Notes: generated from the sequence alone by a model not told the origin. A DNA stretch of 64,000 bases from Granulosicoccus sp. (GCA_023301725.1 JALZUD010000034.1:1-64000); one strand, 5' to 3'; counted from the stretch's first letter, positions 45,559 through 55,864 are shown. Numbers and translations are program-made.

Positions 45559-46534
45559 CGGGCTTGTCTTCCGTGGTGACAGGGCCTTCACTATTATTGC
45601 TTTCGCTATCGCCATAAAGCACGAAAGGACGCTCATCGTCGGAGATGACTGTCACTTGCCGTTGGTCATCATCATCGTGAAGTTGCGTGCTATCGAGTAC
45701 GTGAAATCGCAGCGCTCCACCAAACGCCTGTTGTAGATTTTTTTGCGTGAAAACGGTTTCTGTATTGCCAGCATCAAGCACTCTATTGTTGACCAATACT
45801 ACCTGGTCGCAGAAGTGCGGCACACTACCTAAGTTATGTGTTGATACCAACATGACTCGGCCTTCGTCACGCATTTCCTTGAGCAAATCAATGATGGCAT
45901 CTTCGGTAGCTACATCGACACCGGTAAACGGCTCGTCTAGCAGGATAACTTTGCCTTCTTGGGCCAAAGCCCGTGCCAGAAATACGCGTTTTTTCTGCCC
46001 TCCGGATAATTCGCCGATTTGGCGATGCCGATATTCGCTCATGCTGACTCTGGCCAGTGCCTGATCAACTTGTCGCTTATCTTCTTCACTAGCTCGGCGC
46101 AGGAAACCCATATGCCCGTAGCGCCCCATCATGACAACATCTTCAACCAATACAGGGAAGTTCCAGTCTACTTCCTCGTTTTGAGGGACATAAGCCACGG
46201 TGTTACGCGCCAACGCTTTTCCTGTAGCGTGACCTAGCATAGTGATACTGCCACTAGCCAGTGGCACTAGGCCCATTAGGGCTTTGAACAAGGTAGATTT
46301 GCCTGAGCCATTCACACCAACCAGAGCACAAATGGTGGATGTTGGAATCGAGAAGCTGGCATCGCTTAAAGCGACATTGCCATTTCTGTAAACCACGCTG
46401 ACATCACTTGCGCAGATGCCACTGCCGGGCGCTTCAAGCGCCTGACGTTCGCGCAGCGCAATTCGTTCACCTCGCAAGCTGACTGAATCAAGTGTTTGTA
46501 CCTGACTACTGCCGCTGCTTGATGCGGTGTTCAT
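45551..46534 (-). CDS. sitB: manganese/iron ABC transporter ATPase (SitB-like)
   Basis: 327-aa ATPase of the metal importer. Walker A is ALVGVNGSGKSTLFKAL, followed by VAYVPQNEEVDWNFPVLVED, the NEEVDW element being typical of Mn/Zn importers. The signature is LSGGQKKRVFLARALAQ and Walker B VILLDEPFTGVD. It has an N-terminal extension of about 40 residues and an acidic C-terminal tail. It overlaps the binding-protein gene by 4 bp. Confidence 0.94.
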   Translation of the reverse strand: MNTASSSGSSQVQTLDSVSLRGERIALRERQALEAPGSGICASDVSVVYRNGNVALSDASFSIPTSTICALVGVNGSGKSTLFKALMGLVPLASGSITMLGHATGKALARNTVAYVPQNEEVDWNFPVLVEDVVMMGRYGHMGFLRRASEEDKRQVDQALARVSMSEYRHRQIGELSGGQKKRVFLARALAQEGKVILLDEPFTGVDVATEDAIIDLLKEMRDEGRVMLVSTHNLGSVPHFCDQVVLVNNRVLDAGNTETVFTQKNLQQAFGGALRFHVLDSTQLHDDDDQRQVTVISDDERPFVLYGDSESNNSEGPVTTEDKPVD

Positions 46535-47445
46535 TGTCGTTTCTCGAGGCCTTCAAGGATGCCTTGCACTATGGTTTCGGTAGTTATCCTCAAGAGGTCG
46601 ATGTACGTTGGAACTGGACCATCAGTTTTGCTTAGCGAGTCAACATAGAGCACGCCACCGTAGTGCGAGCCTGTTTCGCGAGCCACTTGCTGTGCAGGCT
46701 TTGGCGAAACCGTGCTTTCACTAAACACAGCGGCAATGTTGTTTTGCCTGACAGTGTCTATCACGTTGCGCACTTGTTGCGGGGTGCCTTGAGAATCCGC
46801 GTTGATTGGCCAGAGATACAGTTCTTTCAAACCTAGATCACGTGTTAAATAGCTGAAGGCACCTTCGCTGGTCACCAGCCAGCGATGTTCTTCGTCAATA
46901 GCGGATAACTGTTCACGCAATGGTTCTATGACAGCGTTGATTTGTGCTTTGTAGTTTTCAGCGTTGGCTCTATAAATATCGGCATTAGCAGCATCGGCAC
47001 TGCTTAAGGCCTTTTCAATGTTGTCTACATAAATGAGCGCATCACTAGGGCTCATCCAAGCGTGGGGGTTGGGCAGGCCATCGTAGGGACCCGCGCCAAT
47101 ACTCATGGGTTCTATGCCGTCGGTAACAATGGCCGCTGGGACGCCATCAAGGCGTTCGAGAAATTTCTCAAACCACAATTCGAGATTCATCCCGTTCCAC
47201 AGAATCAGATCTGCGCCACGCGTGCGACCAATATCCCTGGGGGTTGGCTGGTAGTTGTGGATCTCTGCGCCGGGTTTGGTGATGGACACGATCTCTGCTG
47301 CATCGCCTGCAACATGGCTGGCCATGTCTGCCAGAACGGTAAAACTGGTGACTACTTTGAGTTTTTCAGCGGCTGAGGCGCTTTGGGACAAAAATGCAGG
47401 CACTAGACCTAACACCACCGTGCACGCGCACAAAAACTTCCTCAC
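46531..47445 (-). CDS. sitA: manganese/iron periplasmic binding protein (SitA-like)
   Basis: 304-aa cluster A-I metal receptor with a signal peptide (MRKFLCACTVVLGLVPAF, cleaved near ASA-AEK). The metal ligands can be read: His in AEIHNYQPTPRD, His in NPHAWMSP, Glu in VTSEGAFSYL, and Asp in VLYVDSLS. The His-His-Glu-Asp set favours Mn2+/Fe2+ over Zn2+. It is the first gene of sitABCD. A palindrome 12 bp upstream of its ATG is the likely MntR site. Confidence 0.93.
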   Translation of the reverse strand: MRKFLCACTVVLGLVPAFLSQSASAAEKLKVVTSFTVLADMASHVAGDAAEIVSITKPGAEIHNYQPTPRDIGRTRGADLILWNGMNLELWFEKFLERLDGVPAAIVTDGIEPMSIGAGPYDGLPNPHAWMSPSDALIYVDNIEKALSSADAANADIYRANAENYKAQINAVIEPLREQLSAIDEEHRWLVTSEGAFSYLTRDLGLKELYLWPINADSQGTPQQVRNVIDTVRQNNIAAVFSESTVSPKPAQQVARETGSHYGGVLYVDSLSKTDGPVPTYIDLLRITTETIVQGILEGLEKRQ

Positions 47446-47456
47446 TTTTATTCCCC

Positions 47457-47478
47457 AAGTTTAGCCTAGGCTTAGTTT
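47457..47478. promoter_or_regulatory. probable MntR box between sitA and mntR
   Basis: A 22-bp imperfect palindrome with arms AAGTTTAGCCT and AGGCTTAGTTT (8 of 11 positions symmetric) lies between the divergent sitA and mntR genes. It resembles the known E. coli MntR site, which also has AT-rich ends and a TAGC...GCTA core. It overlaps a possible -10 for sitA (TATAAACT on the minus strand). Metal-bound MntR would thus repress uptake. Confidence 0.72.
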
Positions 47479-47555
47479 ATATCGTTCGAATAAAATTACA
47501 AGATCATGGCATAATATATTTCCAGTTATTCACTGAAATTCACTAATTAGTATTT

Positions 47556-48017
47556 ATGGGTTCCAAAGCAACAGAGGCAAAACTCGACCGCCCATTGCAG
47601 GACGCGGATGTTCAAGCGGAAGCATTCGCTGTGGTGCGTCAAGCGCATCTCATGGAGACCACCGAGGACTACGTGGAACTGATTGACGATCTCATCAGTT
47701 CGCAAGGCGAGGCTCGTCTGGTAGAGGTGGCAGAACGCCTGGGTATCTCTCAGCCTAGTGCCAACAAGACCATCGCCCGATTGCAACGCGAGGGTTACGT
47801 CACCAGCGAACCCTACAGGTCTATATTCCTAACGCCTAAGGGTCGTACGCTGGCGGCCACCGTGCGCGCGCGCCACGATCTTGTTTATCGCTTTCTACGA
47901 TGTATTGGCGTCAGTGAAGAAATCGCAAAAATTGACTCTGAAGGGGTCGAGCATCATGTCTCGCAAGAGACGCTGGATGCGTTTCAGCGAATCATCAACA
48001 ATCAGGAAGCCGAATGA
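47556..48017 (+). CDS. mntR: manganese-responsive regulator MntR (DtxR family)
   Basis: 153-aa metalloregulator. An N-terminal winged helix ([20 protein letters not shown], then ARLQREGYV) is followed by the dimer/metal domain [20 protein letters not shown] and [14 protein letters not shown]. Length and the lack of an SH3-like third domain fit the proteobacterial MntR type. It diverges from sitABCD, its probable target. The pyrC start codon overlaps its last codons (ATGA), coupling it to pyrimidine genes. Confidence 0.93.
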   Translation: MGSKATEAKLDRPLQDADVQAEAFAVVRQAHLMETTEDYVELIDDLISSQGEARLVEVAERLGISQPSANKTIARLQREGYVTSEPYRSIFLTPKGRTLAATVRARHDLVYRFLRCIGVSEEIAKIDSEGVEHHVSQETLDAFQRIINNQEAE

Positions 48018-49045
48018 AGCTGACCCTACGCCGTCCCGATGACTGGCATTTGCATCTGCGAGACAACGACATGCTCGCAGCTGTTGCCGGCGTTAGCGCG
48101 GCACGTTTTGCACGTGCCTTGATCATGCCCAATCTGGTGCCACCAGTGGTGACTCGCGCAGACGCGATAGCTTACCGGACACGCATTACGGAGGCTGTGG
48201 GCGGCGCTAGTTTTACACCTTGTATGACTCTGTATCTCACCGAAAACACCCAGCCTGATGAAGTAGTACAGGCTGCAAAGGATGGCACCGTATTAGCAGT
48301 GAAATTATATCCAGCTGGCGCCACCACTAATTCTGCCTCAGGCGTGGCTGATCTTTCGAAGGTCATGCCTGTGCTAGAGGCTATGGCAGAAAACAACATT
48401 GTTCTTTGCGTTCATGGTGAGGTCACCCATTCAGCGGTTGATATCTTTGATCGTGAAGCACGGTTTATAGACACTGTGCTTGATCCTCTGAGGTCGCAAT
48501 TACCCGAGCTTCGAGTCGTCATGGAACACATAACAACGCGACAGGCAGCAGAGTATGTGACCAGTAGTACGGGCAATCTGGCGGCCAGCATTACCACGCA
48601 TCACCTGATGATTAATCGTAATCACATGCTGGCAGGCGGCATCAGGCCGCATTACTATTGCTTGCCCATCGTGAAGCGCGAATCCCATCGGGAAGCGCTG
48701 GTTGCGGTGGCAAGCTCGGGTGATCCCCGCTTTTTTCTAGGCACTGATAGTGCGCCGCATACAAAGAGTACCAAACTTAGTGATTGTGGATGTGCCGGCA
48801 TATTCAATGCTGCAAACACGATGGAGTGTCTGGCAAGCTTGTTTGAAGAGCACGATGCCCTAGATATGCTAGAAGGTTTTACCTCTGTGAATGGTGCAAA
48901 TTGGTATGGCCTTGCGCTGAACGAAGATACCATCACATTGGAGAAACGAGATGAGCCTTTGCCTATTCCTGAGCCCATCGCCATTGGAGATGATGTAGTC
49001 GTACCCTTTGATCCTGCGCGCCCTATTTACTGGCATCAAATTTAG
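48014..49045 (+). CDS. pyrC: dihydroorotase (class II)
   Basis: Zinc amidohydrolase catalysing ring closure of carbamoyl aspartate in pyrimidine synthesis; 343 aa, typical of class II. Metal ligands are in [11 protein letters not shown], the carbamylated Lys in [15 protein letters not shown], His in CVHGEVTH, His in [10 protein letters not shown], and Asp in FLGTDSAPH. It overlaps mntR by 4 bp and is followed by pyrE after 35 bp, forming a probable mntR-pyrC-pyrE unit. Confidence 0.97.
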   Translation: MKLTLRRPDDWHLHLRDNDMLAAVAGVSAARFARALIMPNLVPPVVTRADAIAYRTRITEAVGGASFTPCMTLYLTENTQPDEVVQAAKDGTVLAVKLYPAGATTNSASGVADLSKVMPVLEAMAENNIVLCVHGEVTHSAVDIFDREARFIDTVLDPLRSQLPELRVVMEHITTRQAAEYVTSSTGNLAASITTHHLMINRNHMLAGGIRPHYYCLPIVKRESHREALVAVASSGDPRFFLGTDSAPHTKSTKLSDCGCAGIFNAANTMECLASLFEEHDALDMLEGFTSVNGANWYGLALNEDTITLEKRDEPLPIPEPIAIGDDVVVPFDPARPIYWHQI

Positions 49046-49080
49046 CCTAATAATTATTTGACTGACAAATACTCTTACCT

Positions 49081-49776
49081 ATGTTTACATCGCCTTATGC
49101 AACGCCTGAAGAGATGGCTAGCCTGACAGCTCGTATGTTGTTGGAAATACAAGCCGTACACTTTCGTACAGATGAGCCTTATATTTTTACGTCAGGCTTA
49201 GCCAGTCCGGTTTATATCGATTGCCGGAAACTCATTTCCTACCCGCGTATACGTTCTACGCTCATGGATTTCGCGGTTTCAAACTTAGTGCGAAATGTCG
49301 GGTACGAGTCGTTCGATGCAGTAGCAGGCGGAGAGACAGCCGGCATTCCATTTGCTGCATGGATTGCTGAACGTATGCAACTACCTATGCAATATGTGCG
49401 GAAAAAACCAAAAGGCTTTGGTCGTGATGCACGTATTGAAGGTGATATATCGGAAGGCCAGCGGGTGCTGTTGGTTGAAGATTTAACCACCGATGGCGGT
49501 TCGAAATTGAGCTTTGCGCAAGCCATACGCGATGCGGGTGCAACGTGTGATCACACCTTGGTGGTGTTCTACTACGATATCTTTAAGCAAACCCCAGAAA
49601 ATCTTGATAAGGCTGGTTTGCAGTTGCATTACCTTGCAACGTGGTGGGATGTGTTGGCAGAATCGCGCAAGCAAGGGCATTTTAGTGATGAGACGCATAC
49701 GCAAGTTGAGGCTTTCCTGAACGATCCCTTGGCTTGGTCTGAGGCGAATGGTGGCAAGTACGTGCCTAAATCCTAG
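49081..49776 (+). CDS. pyrE: orotate phosphoribosyltransferase
   Basis: 231-aa enzyme joining orotate to PRPP. The PRPP loop is [18 protein letters not shown]. The N-terminal orotate region reads [20 protein letters not shown], and [17 protein letters not shown] follows. The enzyme works two steps after PyrC, and the adjacency suggests joint expression. A stem-loop lies 28 bp downstream. Confidence 0.95.
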   Translation: MFTSPYATPEEMASLTARMLLEIQAVHFRTDEPYIFTSGLASPVYIDCRKLISYPRIRSTLMDFAVSNLVRNVGYESFDAVAGGETAGIPFAAWIAERMQLPMQYVRKKPKGFGRDARIEGDISEGQRVLLVEDLTTDGGSKLSFAQAIRDAGATCDHTLVVFYYDIFKQTPENLDKAGLQLHYLATWWDVLAESRKQGHFSDETHTQVEAFLNDPLAWSEANGGKYVPKS

Positions 49777-49803
49777 TGCTCGATGTTTACCATTGATATT
49801 TAA

Positions 49804-49823
49804 GGGCTAACGTTTGTTAGCCC
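49804..49823. terminator. bidirectional terminator hairpin after pyrE
   Basis: GGGCTAAC-GTTT-GTTAGCCC forms a perfect 8-bp stem with a 4-nt loop in the 76-bp gap between convergent genes. Only AAAG follows on the plus strand; on the minus strand TTAAATAT follows. It is probably a terminator for the minus-strand gene or shared by both. Confidence 0.7.
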
Positions 49824-49852
49824 AAAGTGGGGCCGCGCTTCAGGATCTGTTA

Positions 49853-51898
49853 TTACAGATCCTTTGCTAGACGCAGAGCGTCGTAAATAGCGGCATGTGT
49901 ATTTCTGGCACTCACGGCATCGCCAATTCGAAACAGTTGAAACTGGCCACTCTCGTGTCGAAGCACGGTTTGTGGCACGCCATCAATCAGCGCGTCATAA
50001 TCTACAGCGCCCTCATTACTACTGAGTGGTTTAAGCTCATGGTAAAGATCATCGAGTGGCATGGTGCCGTAGTTGATTAGCACTTGATCGTATTCCACCT
50101 CATGGGTGTGCTCGCTGTAGTCGGTGCCTATTGTCGCGGTAAGGCTATTTCCCTTGCGTTCTATACCGAGCAAGCGACGGGCAACCGTAAATTCGACACT
50201 CTTGCCTTGAAGCGCTCGCATATAGGGCGTAAGGTTCATGGCCATGATTTCTGGCGAAAACGTGCGATCTGGTGTCATGATCTCAACCACCGAACCCGCA
50301 TTGGCTGCAACCTCTGCAGCCTGCAGCGCAGGGTGATCACCACTCTCATCGTAAATCAGTATTCTGTCGGCGGGTTTGATATCGCCGGTAATCATGTCCC
50401 AACAAGAATCGACAAGCTCAACATCCTGTCCAGTTTCAAACAGTTGTAAATTAGGTAGCCCGCCGGTGGCCACAATAACGACGTCGCTGTTCTGTGCAAC
50501 CACATCATCCAGCTCGGCATAGTGATTGAACTGAAAACTGACACCTTTGGCCAGACACTGAGCTTCACGCCAATCAATGATGGATTGCATTTCTGCTCGT
50601 CGTGGATTCATGGCGCTGATTCTTATCTGACCACCAGCACGAGGTTGCGCTTCGAACACAGTGACTTTATGTCCGCGCTCTGCGCAGACACGAGCAGCCT
50701 CCATTCCAGCGGGGCCTGCGCCAATAATAAGCACATGGCGAGTGGTTGCCGCCTTTGGTATGTCGTGCGGCATGGTGAGTTCGCGGCCTGTTGCCGCATT
50801 GTGAATACACAAAGCTTCACCACCTTGATAAATTCGATCAAGACAATAGGTCGCACCAACACAGGGGCGTATTTCAGCTTCACGCCCTTGGGTTATTTTT
50901 CTGACAATGTGTGGATCGGCCATGTGGGCACGGGTCATTCCCACCATGTCTAGCAGACCATTTTTTATTGCGTGACGAGCTGTCGCTACATCGGAGATTC
51001 GAGCCGCATGAAATGTTGGCATGCCTGTGGCTTTGCGTACTTCGCCGGCAAAATCCAGATGTGGCGCAGAGGGCGCACCTTGCATGGGAATGAGGTCACT
51101 CATGGCAGGATCTGTGTGAATGCGCCCGCGAACAACATTCAAGAAATCCAACTGCCCTGATGCCGCCAGCTTCTTTGATATCTCGAGACCGTCAGCTGCG
51201 GTTATGCCACCTTTTTGCGCCTCGTCAGCGGTGAACCTAAAGCCGACGATAAAGTCATTGCCTACGCGCTTGCGTATTGCTGCAAGCACATCCATTGGAA
51301 AGCGCATGCGATTCTCAAGGGTGTCTGCGCCATAGGGTCCGCTCAAGTCATTGGTTAGAGGCGACCAGAATTGATCAAGTAGGTGACCATAGACCTGCAG
51401 TTCTAGACCATCCATGCCACCCGCTTGCATGCGTTCAGCGGCATCAGCAAAATCGTTGATGATACGTTCGATGTCCCAGTCTTCGATGAGTTTGGGGAAC
51501 GCCCTGTGTGCCGGCTCCCGATGTTTTGAAGATGATACCGACGGCAGCCAATTGCCTTTGTTCCAATTGGTGCGTCTACCCAGATGGGTGAGTTGAATCA
51601 TTACTGCGCAACCATGTTCGTGGCAGCTATCAGTCAGATTTCTTATGTAGGGTGTTACTTCATCGGAGTAGGCCAGTACATTGTTGAACACGGGTGGGCT
51701 GTCTTTTGACACCGCCGCGGAGCCTGCCGTCATGGCCAGTGCGACACCTGCTTTAGCGCGTTCTTCATGATATGCGCGGTAGCGTTCTTTTGGCATGCCA
51801 TCGACAGGATAAGCCGGTTCATGAGCGGTTGTCATGATACGGTTTTTCAATGTTAGATTTTTCAGCGTGTAAGGCTGTAGTAGCGGATCAGTGGTCAT
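49853..51898 (-). CDS. NADH:flavin oxidoreductase / FAD-dependent enzyme (N-methylproline demethylase-like)
   Basis: 681-aa two-module flavoenzyme from ATG 51898. The N-terminal half is an old-yellow-enzyme FMN barrel (LKNLTLKNRIMTTAHEPAYP, then QLTHLGRRTNW). An iron-sulfur linker with three cysteines follows (CVGATYC and EALCIHN); the trimethylamine-dehydrogenase type has four. The C-terminal half is a pyridine-nucleotide/FAD domain (HVLIIGAGPAGMEAARVCAE). Relatives demethylate N-methylated amines such as N-methylproline or dimethylglycine. The substrate is inferred only from general resemblance. Confidence 0.88.
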   Translation of the reverse strand: MTTDPLLQPYTLKNLTLKNRIMTTAHEPAYPVDGMPKERYRAYHEERAKAGVALAMTAGSAAVSKDSPPVFNNVLAYSDEVTPYIRNLTDSCHEHGCAVMIQLTHLGRRTNWNKGNWLPSVSSSKHREPAHRAFPKLIEDWDIERIINDFADAAERMQAGGMDGLELQVYGHLLDQFWSPLTNDLSGPYGADTLENRMRFPMDVLAAIRKRVGNDFIVGFRFTADEAQKGGITAADGLEISKKLAASGQLDFLNVVRGRIHTDPAMSDLIPMQGAPSAPHLDFAGEVRKATGMPTFHAARISDVATARHAIKNGLLDMVGMTRAHMADPHIVRKITQGREAEIRPCVGATYCLDRIYQGGEALCIHNAATGRELTMPHDIPKAATTRHVLIIGAGPAGMEAARVCAERGHKVTVFEAQPRAGGQIRISAMNPRRAEMQSIIDWREAQCLAKGVSFQFNHYAELDDVVAQNSDVVIVATGGLPNLQLFETGQDVELVDSCWDMITGDIKPADRILIYDESGDHPALQAAEVAANAGSVVEIMTPDRTFSPEIMAMNLTPYMRALQGKSVEFTVARRLLGIERKGNSLTATIGTDYSEHTHEVEYDQVLINYGTMPLDDLYHELKPLSSNEGAVDYDALIDGVPQTVLRHESGQFQLFRIGDAVSARNTHAAIYDALRLAKDL

Positions 51899-51984
51899 AG
51901 GCCTGATACTAGCATTACAGCTGTGAGTTACACTATTATTGACCATAAGGCACGCTGCGCCACATTAGGACAATTTTTTTGAAC

Positions 51985-53169
51985 ATGAAAACAAATGATC
52001 CGCTGGACAACCAACTCCCGGAAGTGATCGGCTGGCGTCGACACCTGCACCAACATCCTGAGCTGGGCTATGAGGTTCAGCAAACCGCGGCTTTTGTTGC
52101 TAATAAGTTGCGTGAATTTGGTGTAGACGACGTCGTTGAAGGCGTAGGCAGAACCGGTGTTGTCGGCATCATCAAAGGACGTGGTGGTCGCTCAGGCAAG
52201 GTGATTGGTCTTCGTGCTGATATGGACGCTCTGCCTATTGTTGAAGCCAGTGGCGCTCAATGGAGCTCAACGGTTGATGGTCATATGCACGCCTGCGGTC
52301 ATGATGGTCACACAGCCATGCTTCTAGGGGCGGCGCAATCCTTGTGTGCGTCACGTGAGTTTGATGGTTCGGTGGCCGTCATCTTTCAGCCGGCAGAGGA
52401 GGGCGGTGGTGGCGGTCTTGCTATGGTGGAAGATGGAATGATGGAGCGTTTTGGCATTCAACAAGTCTTTGGCATGCACAATATGCCAAATTTACCCATC
52501 GGTGAGTTTGCTATTTGCGCAGGTCCCATCATGGCTTGTGCAGACGAATTCGATATTATTGTGGAAGGCCTTGGTGGGCATGCTGCCATGCCACATGTGT
52601 GCACCGATAGTGTGGTGGTTGCCTCACATATCGTGCTGGCCTTGCAGAGCATTGTATCTCGCAACGTCAAGCCTACAGACCCATTGGTTATTTCTGTTAC
52701 CACAATGGAAGTGGAAGGTCAGGCCTACAACGTCATTCCTCAAACGGTGAGAATGCGGGGTACTCTGCGCGCTTTTGATGAGACAGTGAGGACAGAGGCG
52801 AAGCAGCGGGTGTTCGATATTGCAAAGAACACAGCGGCTGTTTTTAATGCAACTGCAGATATCGAGTATCGTGATGGCTACCCGCCTACCGTCAACCACG
52901 ATGAGCAGACTCGGTTTGTTGTCGAGGTAGCTCGTAAGCTGGTGGGTGACGACAAAGTTGACGACAATAAAACCCCTGTGATGGGCGCTGAAGATTTTTC
53001 CTACATGCTGATTGAGCGACCTGGCGCCTTTATCTTTTTAGGTAATGGCGACACAGCAGGTTTGCATCACCCAGAATATGATTTCAATGACGATGCCATA
53101 AGCTACGGGTGCAACTACTGGACTCGGCTAGTATCCACAGCGCTGCCGCTGGAGCACGAAAAAACGTGA
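51985..53169 (+). CDS. M20 family metallo-amidohydrolase (hippurate hydrolase-like)
   Basis: Zinc-dependent M20D amidohydrolase, 394 aa from ATG 51985 (TTG 51979 possible). The opening WRRHLHQHPELGYEVQ, metal-binding MHACGHDGHTAMLLGA, catalytic Glu in IFQPAEEGGGGG and MGAEDFSYMLIERPGAF are all present. Members cleave N-acyl or N-carbamoyl amino acids, or auxin conjugates. It diverges from the flavin oxidoreductase across 86 bp and is followed 10 bp later by the antiporter. Confidence 0.94.
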   Translation: MKTNDPLDNQLPEVIGWRRHLHQHPELGYEVQQTAAFVANKLREFGVDDVVEGVGRTGVVGIIKGRGGRSGKVIGLRADMDALPIVEASGAQWSSTVDGHMHACGHDGHTAMLLGAAQSLCASREFDGSVAVIFQPAEEGGGGGLAMVEDGMMERFGIQQVFGMHNMPNLPIGEFAICAGPIMACADEFDIIVEGLGGHAAMPHVCTDSVVVASHIVLALQSIVSRNVKPTDPLVISVTTMEVEGQAYNVIPQTVRMRGTLRAFDETVRTEAKQRVFDIAKNTAAVFNATADIEYRDGYPPTVNHDEQTRFVVEVARKLVGDDKVDDNKTPVMGAEDFSYMLIERPGAFIFLGNGDTAGLHHPEYDFNDDAISYGCNYWTRLVSTALPLEHEKT

Positions 53170-53179
53170 GTCATTGCTG

Positions 53180-54775
53180 ATGGAGCCGCTAGTACTGGCT
53201 ATCGCTTTTGGCGCTGGCTTGTGCTTCCGGCAGATTGGTTATCCGCCTTTGCTGGGATACCTATTGGCAGGATTTTTTGCTCATTGGGCAGGATGGGGTT
53301 CAGGGGACGCGCTTGCGCCATTGGCTGATGCGGGCATTATTCTTTTACTGTTCACTATCGGCTTAAAGCTGAACCCTCGAGATCTATCTCATCGCTACGT
53401 CTGGGCGTCGGCTGTTGTGCACATGCTCATTGCTGTGCCGTTAACCGTCGTTGTTATCTACATTGTGGGTTACGTGTACGAGCCCTTGGCGTTCACGCAT
53501 GCTCTGGCACCATGGACTCTGGCTTTTGCGCTGTCTTTTTCAAGCACCGTACTGGCCATAAAGCTGTTTGAGGAACGAGGCGAAACAACCTCTTTTTACG
53601 CATCCATAGCTATAGGCATTTTAGTTGTTCAAGATGTTTTGGCCGTTATCTATCTGGTTGCCAGTTCTGGCAAATTACCCTCTGTGTGGGCACTGGCTCT
53701 CTTAGGCCTACCTTTTCTAAAGCCAGCGTTGCGATTTTTACTGACTAAGATTGGCCATGGTGAGCTCTTGTTGTTGTCTGGAGTTATCTTTGCATTCGGG
53801 GCTGCGGAGATGTTTGAACTGGTCAAGCTTAAAGGTGGCTTGGGGGCGTTAGTGGTGGGGATGTTGATTGCTCAATCGCACCAGGCTAAATCCAAAGAGC
53901 TCTATGAGCAACTAGCGGGTTTGAAAAACTTGCTACTGGTTGGGTTTTTCCTGCAAATTGGCTACTACGGAATACCCGAGCTTGAGCTGGTAATTGTCGC
54001 GTTGGTACTCACAGTACTCATCGTCTTGCGCCCTGTTATCTATTTTGGTTTGTCGGTGCTGTTTGGCTTACGCGCACGTACTGCCTGGTTTACCGGTCTA
54101 AGTTTATTGAGTTACAGCGAATTTGGTTTGATAGTAGCGGCTATTGCACAAAGCAACGGCGTGTTGGGTGAGCAGTGGATCACCACTCTAGCTCTAGCGA
54201 TGGCATTGTCCTACTTATTTGCTACACCGGTTAACCGTAAGGCTCATGAGTTGTACATCAACTATTCTGATGAGCTAAAAATATTTGAAAAGCCTGAACT
54301 CTTACCTGAAGAGGTTATCGACTCACTCAATGGCGCCAAGGTTGCTATTTTGGGAATGGGGAGAATAGGTTGCGGTGCTTTTAATACGCTTCGAGCAGCT
54401 GGCTACGATAAAATCATCGGCATTGAAGAAAACTACGTACGAGCGCAACAACGTACGGCCGAAGGGTGGCCTTGTGCTCACGGTGATGCGTCCGATCGCG
54501 ACTTCTGGGATCGTTCAGGCCTTGCAGGTTGTGAACTTATTCTAGTTAGCCTAAGTAATCATCGCGAGAACGTGCGAGTGGCAAAATTGGCGCGTGAGCT
54601 AGACTTCAAGCATCCTCTGGCCGTGGCAATACGTTTCCCAGATGAATCTCCGGAACTTGAAGAACTAGGTTGCCTGACTTTCTACAAGTATCAGGATGTG
54701 GGTAGAGACTTTGCTCTCAACACGCTTGAAAAGATCAACCCAATACCAGGCGTTGATCCCAAGTTTAATGTTTAA
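53180..54775 (+). CDS. CPA2 cation/proton antiporter with TrkA-N (RCK) domain, KefB/YbaL-like
   Basis: 531-aa membrane protein from ATG 53180 (TTG 53174 possible). About 12-13 helices include LADAGIILLLFTIGLKLNP and FALSFSSTVLAIKLFEERGE, both typical of monovalent cation:proton antiporter-2 proteins. The cytoplasmic C-terminal RCK domain has the NAD-binding AKVAILGMGRIGCGAFNTLR. There is no TrkA-C domain. It probably exports K+ or Na+ in exchange for H+; the ion is not determined. Confidence 0.92.
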   Translation: MEPLVLAIAFGAGLCFRQIGYPPLLGYLLAGFFAHWAGWGSGDALAPLADAGIILLLFTIGLKLNPRDLSHRYVWASAVVHMLIAVPLTVVVIYIVGYVYEPLAFTHALAPWTLAFALSFSSTVLAIKLFEERGETTSFYASIAIGILVVQDVLAVIYLVASSGKLPSVWALALLGLPFLKPALRFLLTKIGHGELLLLSGVIFAFGAAEMFELVKLKGGLGALVVGMLIAQSHQAKSKELYEQLAGLKNLLLVGFFLQIGYYGIPELELVIVALVLTVLIVLRPVIYFGLSVLFGLRARTAWFTGLSLLSYSEFGLIVAAIAQSNGVLGEQWITTLALAMALSYLFATPVNRKAHELYINYSDELKIFEKPELLPEEVIDSLNGAKVAILGMGRIGCGAFNTLRAAGYDKIIGIEENYVRAQQRTAEGWPCAHGDASDRDFWDRSGLAGCELILVSLSNHRENVRVAKLARELDFKHPLAVAIRFPDESPELEELGCLTFYKYQDVGRDFALNTLEKINPIPGVDPKFNV

Positions 54776-54835
54776 CGCAATGTCTAGCGCAATGTGTGGC
54801 GTAATGGTACCTACTGGAATATCAGGCTCAAATGA

Positions 54836-55864
54836 ATGAAAGCTAACGACCTTAAGAAAACGTTTGCACCTTTCCAGCAAGCGACTCGGTATTTTGCAGA
54901 TGGAGCTGTGCGTGGGGCTTTGGACGATTTATTTGCAGAAGATGCAACGCTGAATTTGTGTCACCCCTACGGCACCTTGCACGGTGGGCAAGCTTATTGG
55001 AACACCTGTCTGGCGCCCTTAGTGGAGGCCATGCCAGATCTTGAGCGGCGCGACATGATAGTGCTCGCGGGTACCACGAGTGAAGGGCAGGATTGGATAG
55101 GAACCATGGGCAATTATATGGGCACCTTCATCAATCCCTTACTCGACATACCCCCCAGTGGTCACTTGGCCCATATGCGCTATCACGAGTTTTTTACTGT
55201 GCAAGACGGCAAAGTCATAGGCATGCAGGCAATCTGGGATTTGCCCGAACTTATGATGCAAGCCTCCGCTTGGCCAATGGCTCCACAGCTTGGTGCCTTT
55301 TTATGTACTCCTGGCCCCATGACGGGTGATGGTTTAAACGTCTCTGGAGACGGCCAGGCAACCCAGGATCACGTTATCGCTATGTTGGAAGCGCTTTGCC
55401 TATATCCCGGCAATCCTGATCCTGCTGTTATGCAGTTGGAGAAATTTTGGCACCCTGCATTCAACTGGTACGGTCCCGCTGGCATTGGGACATCTCGCGG
55501 CATTGCAGGATTCAGACACTGGCATCAAATACCCTTTCTCAACGCAATGCCTGATCGTAAGCTGGATAGTACGGCTAGCCTGATGTCTCATTGGTTTGCA
55601 CAAGGCGAGTATGTGTGCGAAACCGGGTGGCCAAATATGCGGCTTACTCTGAGCGACGATGGCTGGATGGGGATAGCACCCGCTGGCAAAGAAGTGCTGT
55701 TGCGCAGCCTGGATTTCTGGCGAATGGAGAATGGTTTGATTCGCGAAAACTGGGTGCTGGTTGACCTGCTTGACCTCTATGCTCAGCTAGGTGTGGACGT
55801 GTTCTCGCGCATAAAAGAATTTAACAAAGCACGTGTTCGAGGCAACGTTAGCCTCTATAGCTAA
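54836..55864 (+). CDS. tandem SnoaL-like (NTF2-fold) domain protein
   Basis: 342-aa soluble protein that appears to contain two NTF2/SnoaL-like halves. The first spans about residues 15-130 (LFAEDATLNLCHPYGTLHGG, with YHEFFTVQDGKVIGMQAIWD). The second spans about 180-330 (KFWHPAFNWYGPAGIGTSRG, with FWRMENGLIRENWVLVDLLD). Each half has the pocket histidine and the end strand typical of polyketide-cyclase-like proteins. The function is unknown. A 60-bp gap with short repeats (GTCTAGCGCAATG-like) separates it from the antiporter. Confidence 0.85.
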   Translation: MKANDLKKTFAPFQQATRYFADGAVRGALDDLFAEDATLNLCHPYGTLHGGQAYWNTCLAPLVEAMPDLERRDMIVLAGTTSEGQDWIGTMGNYMGTFINPLLDIPPSGHLAHMRYHEFFTVQDGKVIGMQAIWDLPELMMQASAWPMAPQLGAFLCTPGPMTGDGLNVSGDGQATQDHVIAMLEALCLYPGNPDPAVMQLEKFWHPAFNWYGPAGIGTSRGIAGFRHWHQIPFLNAMPDRKLDSTASLMSHWFAQGEYVCETGWPNMRLTLSDDGWMGIAPAGKEVLLRSLDFWRMENGLIRENWVLVDLLDLYAQLGVDVFSRIKEFNKARVRGNVSLYS

